In this document: positions 28,092 through 36,143 of the stretch, in pieces | Layout: every line of letters starts with the position of its first letter | Numbering within the stretch: the first letter of the stretch is position 1 | DNA from: Mucilaginibacter sp. L3T2-6 | GTDB taxonomy: Bacteria > Bacteroidota > Bacteroidia > Sphingobacteriales > Sphingobacteriaceae | Length of the DNA stretch: 64,000 bases | NCBI RefSeq assembly: GCF_030519355.1 | Contig: NZ_JAUMKC010000009.1 | Coordinates: forward strand, 62,001-126,000 | Reading direction: 5' to 3' | Made by a program: the position numbers and the translations under genes | Notes under the pieces: model-generated | Told to the model about the DNA's origin: nothing | Database searches by the model: none | The model's input: only the letters and a program-made list of their open reading frames with translations

Positions 28092-31000
28092 TTATCTCAA
28101 ATCTTTCTTTCCAAAGTCGATAATTACCGGGGTTGCTACGCAGATTGAAGAGTAGGTACCAAAGCATACACCAATCAATAATGCGAATGAGAACCCGCGG
28201 ATGGTATCACCACCGAAGATGAATAATACCAGCAAAATTAACACTACCGTTAAAGCGGTGATAACCGTACGGCTAAGCGTGTTGTTGATCGCATCGTTGA
28301 TAACAACTTTAGGTTCATCAGTTTTTGCATGGTGCAGGTGAAGGAATTCCCTGATACGGTCAAACACTACCACTGTATCGTTAATAGAGTAACCGATAAC
28401 CGTTAGTATTGCCGCGATAAACGCCTGGTCGATATCCAGCGAGAACGGCAGCACATCCTTGAATAAAGAGAAGAACGACAATACCATCAGGGCATCGTGT
28501 GCAGTTGCCACCATCGCACCTAAACTGAATTGCCATTTGCGGAAACGTATGAAGATATACGCCGAAATGATAACAATAGCGAAAATAACTGTTAATGCCG
28601 CCGATTTTTTCAAGCCATTAGCGATGGTTGGGTCAACTTTCGACTCAACGCCAATGTTTGCGGCAGTAATTTTTGTTTTATCATTAGTGTTCAGTGCCTT
28701 TATCAATGCATCTTTAACTTTCGCATCGGTATTGGGGTCAGTGCTATTGATCAGATATTTAGTGGTGATGCTCAACCTGTCGGCGCCAAAGGTTTTCACC
28801 TCATTACCTTCACCCAGGTATTTGTTTACGATAGGGCGAACATCTTCGGTAGTCACATTCGGATTGTTGAATTTAATCACGTAGTTATGACCGCCAACAA
28901 AGTCAACACCATAATTAAAGCCCTGGGTTGACATTGATATGATGCCCGCAATGATAAACACTCCGGAGAAAATATAAAACTTAAAGCGGTTTTTTACGAA
29001 AGCGTAATTCGCGTTTTTAAAGGTGTGTGAGCTCCATGGGTTCGAGAATTTGATATCCCAGCCCTTTTCAAGCATGTATTCCAAAATGATCCTGGAAATC
29101 AACAGCGAGCAGAACAGCGATGTAACGATACCGATCATCAATGTAATGGCGAAACCCTGTATCGGTCCTGAGCCAAATATATAAAGGATCAAACCGGTAA
29201 GGAAGGTACTGATATTGGCGTCGAGGATGGATGACAAAGCGTGTCTGAAGCCGTCGGTTATCGCAATCCTGAGTGATTTGCCCAACGCCAGTTCTTCACG
29301 CACACGTTCATAAATTAATACGTTTGCATCCACCGAGATACCCAGCGTTAGTACGATACCCGCTACACCCGGCACGGTAAGCACTGCGCCGAGGCTGGTT
29401 AACACCCCCATCAGGAAGAAGATGTTCACGATAACGGCAATTACCGCAACGGTACCACCACGGTTGTAGTAAGCAATCATAAATACCAGCACCACCAGTA
29501 AGCCTACAAGGCATGATAATAAGCTGGCATGGATAGCTTCCTGTCCTAACGACGGACCTACAACTGCACTTGCACTGATATGTGTACGAACAGGCAGGCG
29601 GCCTGCTTTCAATACGTTGGCTAAGTCTTTTGCTTCTTCAATGGTAAAGTTACCTGCGATTGATGATATACCGCCTGCAATTTCATTTTGAACAACAGGG
29701 GCAGAATAAACGTTGTCGTCCAGAACAATGGCAACCGATTGCTTATTGTTAGGGTCGGCAGCTGCCTCGGCAGTTACGGAGCGCCATTTCTGTGCGCCGT
29801 CCGAGTTCATGATCATTACAACTTCGGGGCTGCCTTTTTGGTCGTAATCCTGGCGCGCGTCATTGATTACATCGCCCGCAAGTACAGGCCCGGCAGCGCC
29901 TACCAGTTTAATAGCATATAACTCAAATATCTTGGTTTTAGGATCCCGTGGTTTTACTCCCCAAAGGAACTTCATCGTTTGCGGCATAGAAGACTTAACC
30001 TCCGGGCTGCGGAAATAGCTGTTTATTTTTGCAGTGTCCTTAACATCGGCAAAGCCAACTACCGGGCCGGGTGCTAATTGTGTTTGCCCATCCTGCGCCT
30101 GGTAAGACGCTGGCTGCAAAATACTGAACAGGGGAGCCTGCTCAGCAAGCGAAAGCTTCTTGCTCAATGCAGAGGTATCTTTGGCGGTGCTTTTTTGAAC
30201 CTTAGCTAAAAGAGACTGACCTGATTTACCTTTTGCAGTATCGGCCTTAGCAGGAGTTGCGGCAATTTTATTCTTCCCGGTATCGGCCTTAGTTGCTGCA
30301 GCCGCGGTTTTTGCGGTATCTTTCTTACCTGCTTTTATCTTAGCAGCCAGCAGGCTGTTGATATTGTTCAATACCGGATAAGCCTGCCTGTTATCAAATG
30401 TTTGATAAAACTCAAGCTTTGCAGTGGCTGATAATAGTTTACGCACGCGCTCCGGATCTTTTACTCCAGGTAACTCGATTAATATACGCTGAGTGGCAGG
30501 TTGCAATGAAATGTTAGCGTTGGCAACACCAAACTGGTCGATACGGGTGTTTATGGTGGTGTACGATTGCTGTACGGCAACTTTTGCCTGATCTTTCAGC
30601 CAGTTTTCAACTTCGCTGTTAGTAGCGTTAAACTTTATATGATCCTGGTTGTCTTTTGTTGAAAAGATGGCGGCCAGCTTTCCGTCCGGGCTTAGCTTTT
30701 CGTATTCCTCAACAAATAAGGTGATGTAGTCCTTTTGAACGGTGCCTTTGTTAACTATAGCTGTTGCATTCTTCAGGGCCTGGTTAAATACCACATCCTG
30801 GTTGTCGTTCGATAATTTTTTAACTAGCTCATCCAGCGAAATTTGCATCGTCACGCTCATACCGCCCTCTAAGTCCAAACCCAGGGCTAGTTCACGTTGT
30901 GCAACGTACTGGTAAGTGTGCTTAAAAATAGGATATACCGGTTGTGTTGAAATTGAATCCAGGTAAGCCTTATACTTTGTTGAATCGCCTTTGGCATATA

Positions 31001-31109
31001 ACTGCGCATTCTTCTCAACGTTGTGCCCAACCCATGTGAATGACAGCTGGTAAATACATACCACAGCCAGCAGTATGGCGAAAAATTTAACAACCCCTTT
31101 TCCTTGCAT
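28092..31109 (-). CDS. secDF: protein translocase SecDF, fused
   Basis: 1005 residues. RND-type motor that uses the proton gradient to pull preproteins through SecYEG. SecD half: N-terminal helix, P1 periplasmic domain beginning GLDLEGGMSVTMQISLDEL, a lysine/alanine/threonine-rich insert at about 255-315, P1-head IELPGVKDPERVRKLL, then helices with GIVLTLGISVDANVLIYERV. SecF half from about residue 690: GVDFVGGHNYVIKF, VIGYSINDTVVVFDRIREF, and a final helix set. Fusion of SecD and SecF is usual in Bacteroidota. Monocistronic with its own terminator; candidate -7 box upstream at 31162-31169. Confidence 0.96.
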   Translation of the reverse strand: MQGKGVVKFFAILLAVVCIYQLSFTWVGHNVEKNAQLYAKGDSTKYKAYLDSISTQPVYPIFKHTYQYVAQRELALGLDLEGGMSVTMQISLDELVKKLSNDNQDVVFNQALKNATAIVNKGTVQKDYITLFVEEYEKLSPDGKLAAIFSTKDNQDHIKFNATNSEVENWLKDQAKVAVQQSYTTINTRIDQFGVANANISLQPATQRILIELPGVKDPERVRKLLSATAKLEFYQTFDNRQAYPVLNNINSLLAAKIKAGKKDTAKTAAAATKADTGKNKIAATPAKADTAKGKSGQSLLAKVQKSTAKDTSALSKKLSLAEQAPLFSILQPASYQAQDGQTQLAPGPVVGFADVKDTAKINSYFRSPEVKSSMPQTMKFLWGVKPRDPKTKIFELYAIKLVGAAGPVLAGDVINDARQDYDQKGSPEVVMIMNSDGAQKWRSVTAEAAADPNNKQSVAIVLDDNVYSAPVVQNEIAGGISSIAGNFTIEEAKDLANVLKAGRLPVRTHISASAVVGPSLGQEAIHASLLSCLVGLLVVLVFMIAYYNRGGTVAVIAVIVNIFFLMGVLTSLGAVLTVPGVAGIVLTLGISVDANVLIYERVREELALGKSLRIAITDGFRHALSSILDANISTFLTGLILYIFGSGPIQGFAITLMIGIVTSLFCSLLISRIILEYMLEKGWDIKFSNPWSSHTFKNANYAFVKNRFKFYIFSGVFIIAGIISMSTQGFNYGVDFVGGHNYVIKFNNPNVTTEDVRPIVNKYLGEGNEVKTFGADRLSITTKYLINSTDPNTDAKVKDALIKALNTNDKTKITAANIGVESKVDPTIANGLKKSAALTVIFAIVIISAYIFIRFRKWQFSLGAMVATAHDALMVLSFFSLFKDVLPFSLDIDQAFIAAILTVIGYSINDTVVVFDRIREFLHLHHAKTDEPKVVINDAINNTLSRTVITALTVVLILLVLFIFGGDTIRGFSFALLIGVCFGTYSSICVATPVIIDFGKKDLR

Positions 31110-31161
31110 TGTGTATTAAAATATGTAATAAATTAGTTTATAAGCATTTTAAATAAGACGG

Positions 31162-31169
31162 CAAATCTA
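31162..31169 (-). promoter_or_regulatory. candidate -7 box for secDF
   Basis: Minus strand TAGATTTG, exact TAnnTTTG, 52 nt before the ATG. The -33 element is not clear. Confidence 0.4.
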
Positions 31170-31226
31170 ATAAAAATTCGCAAGCATGAAATTTTTAATT
31201 AAAAACTGTTGCGGATGTGGATGGTT

Positions 31227-31359
31227 AAAGGTGAAAGGTTACCGGTTTATTTGCAACGCATTGATTTTCAATTATTAAATATTGTTGCTTTTTTTAAACT
31301 TTTTTAATGGAAGGTTGTTATCAAGCGACACCCTTCACCTTTCGCCTTTCACCTCAGCG
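31227..31359. repeat. purine-rich inverted repeat, copy 2
   Basis: Left arm AAAGGTGAAAGG at 31227-31238; right arm 31331-31359 includes CCCTTCACCTTTCGCCTTTC and ends in the last codons of folA (stop at 31354-31356). GGTGAAAGG and CCTTTCACC are exact complements. It carries the same GTGAAAGGCGAAAG core as the element at 21116-21203, and like it abuts the 3' end of a minus-strand gene. Confidence 0.6.
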
Positions 31360-31839
31360 AACCCGCTCATAGGTTATAAAGGAATAAGGCAATGAATTCT
31401 TTTCGTCCGGCTGATGGTCTTCGCGGGATATCTCTATCCAGTCCTGCTTGTAAATTTCCGGGAAGAATGCGTCGCCGTCGAATTGTTTATGCACTACCGT
31501 GAGGTAGATCCTGTCGGTGAAGCTCATGGCCAGTTTATAAATCTCGGCGCCACCTACAATAAACACTTCTTTTTCATCTTTGCATAATTCAAGTGCGGCA
31601 GCCGGCGAGTTCACCACTTCACACCCTCCAATGGTTATAGCCTGGCGGGTCACAACAATATTCCTGCGGTTAGGTAAAGGCTTTCCGACAGATTCGTAGG
31701 TTTTACGGCCCATAATCACGCTGTGACCGGTGGTGATGGTTTTAAAGTGCTTCAGGTCGTTGGGCAGGTGCCACAACAATTTATTGTCCTTACCGATGGC
31801 ACGATTTTCAGAAATTGCTACTACTATGGAGACGGTCAT
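31354..31839 (-). CDS. folA: dihydrofolate reductase
   Basis: 161 residues. NADPH-dependent reduction of dihydrofolate, needed to recycle the folate oxidised by ThyA. Typical motifs: MTVSIVVAISENRAIGKDNK, LLWHLPNDLKHFKTIT, VIMGRKTYESVGKPLPNRRN, and VFIVGGAEIYKLAM. Its ATG overlaps the doc stop as ATGA, so it is translationally coupled to the toxin gene. The final codons form part of a dispersed repeat. Operon order thyA - antitoxin - doc - folA. Confidence 0.97.
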   Translation of the reverse strand: MTVSIVVAISENRAIGKDNKLLWHLPNDLKHFKTITTGHSVIMGRKTYESVGKPLPNRRNIVVTRQAITIGGCEVVNSPAAALELCKDEKEVFIVGGAEIYKLAMSFTDRIYLTVVHKQFDGDAFFPEIYKQDWIEISREDHQPDEKNSLPYSFITYERVR

Positions 31840-32219
31840 GGTTCAACACTGATTAAATGCGATGCTATCCAATCTTTTATTTCGTCAAACCTAATACTTC
31901 CGGTACTTGCAGCAATTGTCATATCATACTTTTCGTCCTCGGAGGCTAGTATATCTAGGTTCCCGTCTAGTAGTGTCAATCTCATCAATACAAATGCTAT
32001 TCGCTTATTACCGTCCATGAACGGATGGTTGATGATTATGCTTTCAAAGATTGCTGTTGCTTTTTCTGCCGCGGTCGGATATAAGTCTTGTTGATCAAAT
32101 GACGCATAAGGACGTGCCAAGCCCGCCAGTAGCGAACCCTCATCACGTATTCCCTTGCTACCTCCATATTTGTTGATAAGAATATTATGAAACCTTTCGG
32201 CTGTACTCAGGTCTATCAT
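31836..32219 (-). CDS. doc: death-on-curing (Doc) family toxin of a toxin-antitoxin module
   Basis: 127 residues. Fic-fold protein; the active-site motif is HPFMDGNKRIAF (His65), the Doc-like NKR version instead of the AMP-transferring GxGR form, and the P1 Doc protein phosphorylates EF-Tu. The N-terminal pattern LSTAERFHNILINKYGG then GSKGIRDEGSLLAGLARP is typical of chromosomal Doc homologues. It starts in an ATGA overlap with the antitoxin gene and ends in an ATGA overlap with folA. No degradation of the motif is visible, so activity is plausible. Interposed in a folate operon. Confidence 0.9.
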   Translation of the reverse strand: MIDLSTAERFHNILINKYGGSKGIRDEGSLLAGLARPYASFDQQDLYPTAAEKATAIFESIIINHPFMDGNKRIAFVLMRLTLLDGNLDILASEDEKYDMTIAASTGSIRFDEIKDWIASHLISVEP

Positions 32220-32404
32220 TTAGCCAATCGTTCAAGGAGTTTGTTATCTTCCGCAAGGATCTTTTTAAAATTATTATTAAGCCTGACTTCATCAGCGGAT
32301 TGATGCTTAACGTCGTTCAAGTATTTAAGAATTTCCGGCAGCATATTCTCTGGCACCTCGTCAAGTATTTTTTGAATCCTGGTTTTTACTTCTAAAGCTG
32401 TCAT
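32216..32404 (-). CDS. small antitoxin-like protein paired with Doc
   Basis: 62 residues, MTALEVKTRIQKILDEVPEN then LLPEILKYLNDVKHQ and a charged helical tail ending LLERLAK. I do not recognise a strict Phd domain; the N-terminus looks like the short DUF2281-type antitoxins, with a C-terminal helix that could cover the Fic active site. Start at ATG 32404, supported by the -7 box four nt upstream; an extension to 32461 would run back into thyA. Overlaps doc by ATGA. Antitoxin role is inferred from size, order and overlap. Confidence 0.75.
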   Translation of the reverse strand: MTALEVKTRIQKILDEVPENMLPEILKYLNDVKHQSADEVRLNNNFKKILAEDNKLLERLAK

Positions 32405-32407
32405 ATC

Positions 32408-32438
32408 CAAAATTACAAAATAATTCACTAAACAGCAA
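32408..32438 (-). promoter_or_regulatory. internal promoter of the toxin-antitoxin pair, probably leaderless
   Basis: On the minus strand TTG (32438-32436), a 20-nt spacer and TAATTTTG (32415-32408) fit the Bacteroidota promoter exactly. The -33 part lies in the last codons of thyA and the -7 box is 3-4 nt before the antitoxin ATG, so transcription would start at or very near the start codon. It allows doc and folA expression independent of thyA. Confidence 0.6.
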
Positions 32439-33249
32439 CCACGCCCTTTATATGCGGCCATGGGTCATAATTCAGCAACTCGAAATCTTCGTACTTAAAC
32501 GAGAATATATCCTTCACATCCGGATTAATCTTCATCGTTGGCAACGGTCTTGGCTCGCGGCTCAGTTGCAGTTGCGCTTGTTCAAGGTGATTGTTGTACA
32601 GATGCGCATCTCCAAAAGTGTGAATGAAGTCGCCGTAGTCTAAATCGCACACTTGCGCCATCATCATGGTAAGCAGCGCGTAAGATGCAATGTTAAAGGG
32701 CACACCCAAAAATATATCGGCGCTGCGCTGGTAGAGCTGACAGGATAATTTCCCTTTCGCTTCACCCTTCGCTGGGTTCGGCGGTTCTACATAAAACTGG
32801 AACAGGCTATGGCATGGCGGCAGCGCCATCTGGTTAACATCAGCAACATTCCATGCCGATACAATGATGCGGCGTGACTCGGGATTGGTTTTTAGCTGGC
32901 TTACCACCTGGGTGATCTGGTCTATATGTCCGCCGTCCGGCGTTGGCCATGAGCGCCACTGGTACCCGTAAACGGGACCGAGATTTCCTTCCGCATCGGC
33001 CCATTCATCCCAGATTCGAACCCCGTTATCTTTTAAATATTTGATATTGGTATCGCCGCTCAAAAACCAGATCAGCTCATGGATGATGGATTTAAGATGC
33101 AGCTTTTTAGTAGTTACCATCGGGAAGCCCTCCTTCAGGTTAAAGCGCATCTGGTAGCCGAACACACTTAAAGTGCCCGTGCCTGTACGGTCGTGCTTTT
33201 GCGCGCCGTTTTCCATCACATGCCTCATCAGGTCGAGATACTGTTTCAT
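32428..33249 (-). CDS. thyA: thymidylate synthase with a short repeat-like insertion
   Basis: 273 residues. Methylates dUMP to dTMP with methylenetetrahydrofolate. The catalytic cysteine is Cys146 in [13 protein letters not shown]; also [64 protein letters not shown] and the C-terminal IKGVVAV. Compared with E. coli ThyA, about nine extra residues ([12 protein letters not shown]) lie between FQFYV and [10 protein letters not shown]; their DNA (32752-32778) resembles the purine-rich repeat found elsewhere in the window. First gene of the thyA - antitoxin - doc - folA operon, with a 9-bp tandem repeat in its leader. Confidence 0.97.
   Translation of the reverse strand: MKQYLDLMRHVMENGAQKHDRTGTGTLSVFGYQMRFNLKEGFPMVTTKKLHLKSIIHELIWFLSGDTNIKYLKDNGVRIWDEWADAEGNLGPVYGYQWRSWPTPDGGHIDQITQVVSQLKTNPESRRIIVSAWNVADVNQMALPPCHSLFQFYVEPPNPAKGEAKGKLSCQLYQRSADIFLGVPFNIASYALLTMMMAQVCDLDYGDFIHTFGDAHLYNNHLEQAQLQLSREPRPLPTMKINPDVKDIFSFKYEDFELLNYDPWPHIKGVVAV
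32752..32778. repeat. repeat-like insertion within thyA
   Basis: On the minus strand GCGAAGGGTGAAGCGAAAGG closely resembles the GGGTGAAAGGCGAAAG core at 21116-21203 and 31227-31359. It encodes the AKGEAKG part of a ThyA loop that has no counterpart in E. coli ThyA, and it keeps the reading frame. Confidence 0.5.
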
Positions 33250-33257
33250 TTCGCTGC

Positions 33258-33293
33258 GTTGATTAGGTTGATTGGGGTGAATTAGTTGATTGA
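33258..33293. repeat. 9-bp tandem repeat, four units, in the thyA leader
   Basis: Units GTTGATTAG, GTTGATTGG, GGTGAATTA, GTTGATTGA on the plus strand, immediately 5' of the thyA start (ATG at 33249). A further inverted CAATCAAC lies at 33323-33330. Copy number changes would move or restructure the thyA leader. Confidence 0.7.
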
Positions 33294-33491
33294 GTATTTA
33301 ACACCGCCAACGCTTCACATGCCAATCAACAGAAATAATTAACAAATAAAAATAATCTAAACTGGTAAACCTACTTATGTTCAAAAATAGCGGGGGTGTT
33401 AATCATTCTTATCATCGTAACATCATAACTTTGCCACAGCTTCGGATAACGCTCATGAAATCTGTATGAAGATAGAATCAATGGCTGACGA

Positions 33492-33521
33492 AGGTGTTCC
33501 GTTTTTGCACACGGAACACCT
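33492..33521. other. perfect 11-bp hairpin upstream of ispE
   Basis: AGGTGTTCCGT (33492-33502) and ACGGAACACCT (33511-33521) pair perfectly around an 8-nt loop. No T-run on either side, so it is not a standard terminator; a regulator binding site or leader structure is possible. Confidence 0.6.
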
Positions 33522-33649
33522 GGAATACTATGAAAGATATTGACTATCAGTTTATTGTGTTTATTTTTATTGTAAATATCTGATAACCAGGCTGTTGAAT
33601 ATTTGAGCTTTTTCGAACATACGTAATTAGTCAACCCAATCCATTTGCA

Positions 33650-34450
33650 ATGCTCATTTTTCCCAATGCCAAAATCAATATAGGTCTCAATATTATCAAC
33701 CGCCGGGATGACGGTTATCATAACCTTGAAACTGTTTTTTACCCGGTCGGCATCAAAGATGCACTTGAGATTGTTGCCGCTGATGAATTGAGCTTTGAGT
33801 CTTCGGGGCTGGAAATTCCGGGCAGGGCAGAGGATAACCTTTGCCTAAAAGGCTACCAATTGCTTAAAAAGGACTTCGACCTGCCGCCGGTAAAAATTCA
33901 TCTGCACAAACATATTCCAATAGGCGCAGGGCTCGGCGGCGGATCGGCGGACGCCGCGTTCTTTATCCGCCTGGTTGACCAAAACTTTAATTTAAAAATG
34001 AGCGACGAGCAAATGATCGGCTATGCCCGCCGGCTTGGGGCCGATTGCGCATTCTTTATTCAAAATAAACCGGTGTTTGCTTTTGAGAAAGGAGATGAAT
34101 TTGAATCGATACGGCTCGACCTTTCAAAATATGAAATCGTCGTGGTCATGCCTCCGGTTCATGTTTCTACCGCCGAAGCCTATCGCGGGGTTACACCGGC
34201 GCAGGTTAACGATTCGCTGATGGACCTGATTTACGAACCTGTTAATGAATGGAAGAAATTTATTAAAAATGATTTTGAAGTATCAGTATTTAAAAATCAC
34301 CCGGAGATAAGAGGGGTGAAGGCTGCTTTGTATGAGGCTGGGGCGATTTATGCCAGCATGAGCGGGAGCGGGGCATCGGTGTTTGGGATATTTGAAGATA
34401 CCCCGGATCTGAGCGCGCTGGAAGCGGAGAATAAAATTTTTTATTGCTGA
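33650..34450 (+). CDS. ispE: 4-diphosphocytidyl-2-C-methyl-D-erythritol kinase
   Basis: 266 residues. GHMP kinase of the MEP isoprenoid pathway, phosphorylating CDP-ME. The N-terminus MLIFPNAKINIGLNIINRRD with DGYHNLETVFYPVG is diagnostic; the ATP loop is PIGAGLGGGSADAAFF; LGADCAFFI and the C-terminal motif ASMSGSGASVFGIF complete the family pattern. Slightly short of the E. coli enzyme, normal for Bacteroidota. Convergent with the downstream dehydrogenase, with a long inverted repeat between them. Confidence 0.95.
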   Translation: MLIFPNAKINIGLNIINRRDDGYHNLETVFYPVGIKDALEIVAADELSFESSGLEIPGRAEDNLCLKGYQLLKKDFDLPPVKIHLHKHIPIGAGLGGGSADAAFFIRLVDQNFNLKMSDEQMIGYARRLGADCAFFIQNKPVFAFEKGDEFESIRLDLSKYEIVVVMPPVHVSTAEAYRGVTPAQVNDSLMDLIYEPVNEWKKFIKNDFEVSVFKNHPEIRGVKAALYEAGAIYASMSGSGASVFGIFEDTPDLSALEAENKIFYC

Positions 34451-34453
34451 TGC

Positions 34454-34552
34454 CTGAACCGGATATGCGATTAAGCGGATTTTAACGATTTGGATGTAGA
34501 CTGGTTTTTGGAAATAATCCTCTTCGCTAAAATCCGTTAATCCCCGGTTCAG
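34454..34552. repeat. 99-bp imperfect inverted repeat between convergent genes
   Basis: Outer arms CTGAACCGG (34454-34462) and CCGGTTCAG (34544-34552) are exact complements; inside, GATTAAGCGGATTTTAACG and CGCTAAAATCCGTTAATC are near complements. It fills the whole ispE/dehydrogenase gap. Repeats of this kind (CCGGATTAACGGATTTTA) are, as I recall, dispersed in related genomes. Confidence 0.75.
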
Positions 34553-34556
34553 AAAA

Positions 34557-35444
34557 TTAAACGCCTGCATCCTCGCTCACGCCTTTACCAAAGCCCTCGG
34601 CCCAATCTGCATCGCCCCAACCTTTGGCAACGGCGCTTAACAAACGGTTGTGAACCGTTGAAACGGTTGGCATCGGTGTCTCACTCTGCTGTGATAGTTT
34701 CAATGCAATACGCGCGTCCTTATAGCCTAATTTTGCCTTAAAACCTACAGGGGTGTATTGCTTGCCGGCAATCTGCTTTCCATAATTCTGAAATATCGGT
34801 GCATTAAAAATTGTCGAGCCAAAAAACTCCGCCACCTTCATCCGGTCAAGTCCGTTCTTCTCAGCCAGGGTATAGGCTTCTGCCATCATCTCGAGCGAGG
34901 CCATGATCATAAAATTGCCCGCCACTTTTACCACGTTGGCGCCGCCGGGCTCCTCGCCAAAATCGAACACGCCCTGGCCCATGGCCTCGAGCAGTGGCTT
35001 CGCCATTTCCTTTGCCTCCTGCGGGCCGGAAGTACATATCCAGAGCTTCTTCGCAGCTGCAGCTTCCGGCCTGCCAAACACGGGCGCAGCCAGGTAGGTT
35101 GATCCGTTTTTTTTGTGAGCGTCTGAAAGTAACTTTGCGGTATCGGGAGCGATAGTGCTCATAGAAATATGAAGCCCATTTTCAGGCAGTCTTTTCAGGA
35201 TGCCCTCGTCACCCAGAACGGTCTCTTTCAATACCTCATCTTCTGACAGCATGGTAATAATTATTTCCATGCCATCGGCCGCTTCAGCAGGGGAATGGCA
35301 TTTGGTAACGGAGGCCAGGCCGAGTTCATCTGCTTTTGAAATTGTCCGGTTGTAAACCTGCAGGTGATAGCCCGCTGCGATTAAATTCTTAGCCATTGGC
35401 ATACCCATGTGGCCGAGCCCGATAAATCCTATTTTGTTAGTCAT
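34557..35444 (-). CDS. NAD(P)-dependent beta-hydroxyacid dehydrogenase (3-hydroxyisobutyrate dehydrogenase-like)
   Basis: 295 residues. Beta-hydroxyacid dehydrogenase family (includes tartronate semialdehyde/glyoxylate reductase and 3-hydroxyisobutyrate dehydrogenase). N-terminal Rossmann IGFIGLGHMGMPMAKNLIAAG, substrate segment TYLAAPVFGRPEAAAAKKLW, catalytic lysine in GGANVVKVAGNFMI, and C-terminal helical domain with YKDARIALKLSQQ. NRT after the second strand (residues about 32-34) suggests NADP preference. Starts 3 bp after the stop of the LapA-like gene, so co-transcribed. Exact substrate uncertain. Confidence 0.88.
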   Translation of the reverse strand: MTNKIGFIGLGHMGMPMAKNLIAAGYHLQVYNRTISKADELGLASVTKCHSPAEAADGMEIIITMLSEDEVLKETVLGDEGILKRLPENGLHISMSTIAPDTAKLLSDAHKKNGSTYLAAPVFGRPEAAAAKKLWICTSGPQEAKEMAKPLLEAMGQGVFDFGEEPGGANVVKVAGNFMIMASLEMMAEAYTLAEKNGLDRMKVAEFFGSTIFNAPIFQNYGKQIAGKQYTPVGFKAKLGYKDARIALKLSQQSETPMPTVSTVHNRLLSAVAKGWGDADWAEGFGKGVSEDAGV

Positions 35445-35447
35445 ATT

Positions 35448-35726
35448 TTAATTAATGTAATCTTTGTCGTCTTCACTTAGTGTACTGGATGGTCCTTTGT
35501 CATAATTGTTATCGGTAGGGTCACCGCCAAGCTTCCTTACTTTCTTCGGCCTTCCCACCAGCACGCCGAGCACGAAAGATATGACTGCTACGAAAAGCAG
35601 CACCAATAGTTTTGACATTAGAAACGTGGCCCATAAAAATTTAAAATAAACGGCGCCTGCATTCTGCATCAGGATTACTGTTAGCAGGATGGTGATAAGA
35701 ATGATGATGATGGTTTTTATTCTCAT
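35448..35726 (-). CDS. LapA-domain (DUF1049-like) small membrane protein
   Basis: 92 residues with two membrane helices, about 5-20 and 38-60 (IIIILITILLTVILMQNAG and LLVLLFVAVISFVLGVLVG), the arrangement of lipopolysaccharide assembly protein A-like proteins: short loop with FKFLWATFLMS, then GRPKKVRKLGG and an acidic disordered tail. LapA in E. coli takes part in LPS assembly control; the role here is inferred from the domain only. Gene order with the dehydrogenase is tight (3 bp). Confidence 0.7.
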   Translation of the reverse strand: MRIKTIIIILITILLTVILMQNAGAVYFKFLWATFLMSKLLVLLFVAVISFVLGVLVGRPKKVRKLGGDPTDNNYDKGPSSTLSEDDKDYIN

Positions 35727-36143
35727 GGTGATTTAGTTTAACATTTAATACAATATCCGGTTTTTTAATGTGGAATAAAAATCGGCGGAATCTTTGGTTC
35801 CGGCATTGTGGAATCCGGCAACAGGTAACATGTTTTTTGATGTAGTTTTTGTCTTATCCGGGCGTCAGGATTTTTCGGAAAATTTGAATCCGTCAATGTG
35901 AAATTTTACTTCTGTTAAGAATGCTTATCTGTTCAGTGTGGTTCGTTAAAAACCATCCTGAGAGTGGGAAGATTTTTTCGTAGAAATTACACCAAACCCT
36001 GATCATTCGTTTAACGGCTCGTTTAACTTTTTGCGGTGAAAAAAGCCTTTAAAAATTCAGTAAAATTTATGGCAGAATTTTTTGCCCGCATACAATCAGC
36101 AAAAAATATCGATTTTCAAGAAGCTCTGATAAAGCAATATCAG

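Larger units (their letters stand above)
33250..33649. other. thyA-ispE divergent intergenic region
   Basis: 400 bp containing the 9-bp tandem repeat of the thyA leader (33258-33293) and a perfect 11-bp hairpin (33492-33521). No consensus -7 box for either gene was found. A minus-strand ORF across the hairpin and into ispE was rejected. Confidence 0.55.

Noticed and set aside
33371..33721. 116-codon minus-strand ORF over the ispE upstream region
   Set aside because: It runs 72 bp into ispE on the opposite strand, contains the perfect hairpin and shows no family motif; likely chance.
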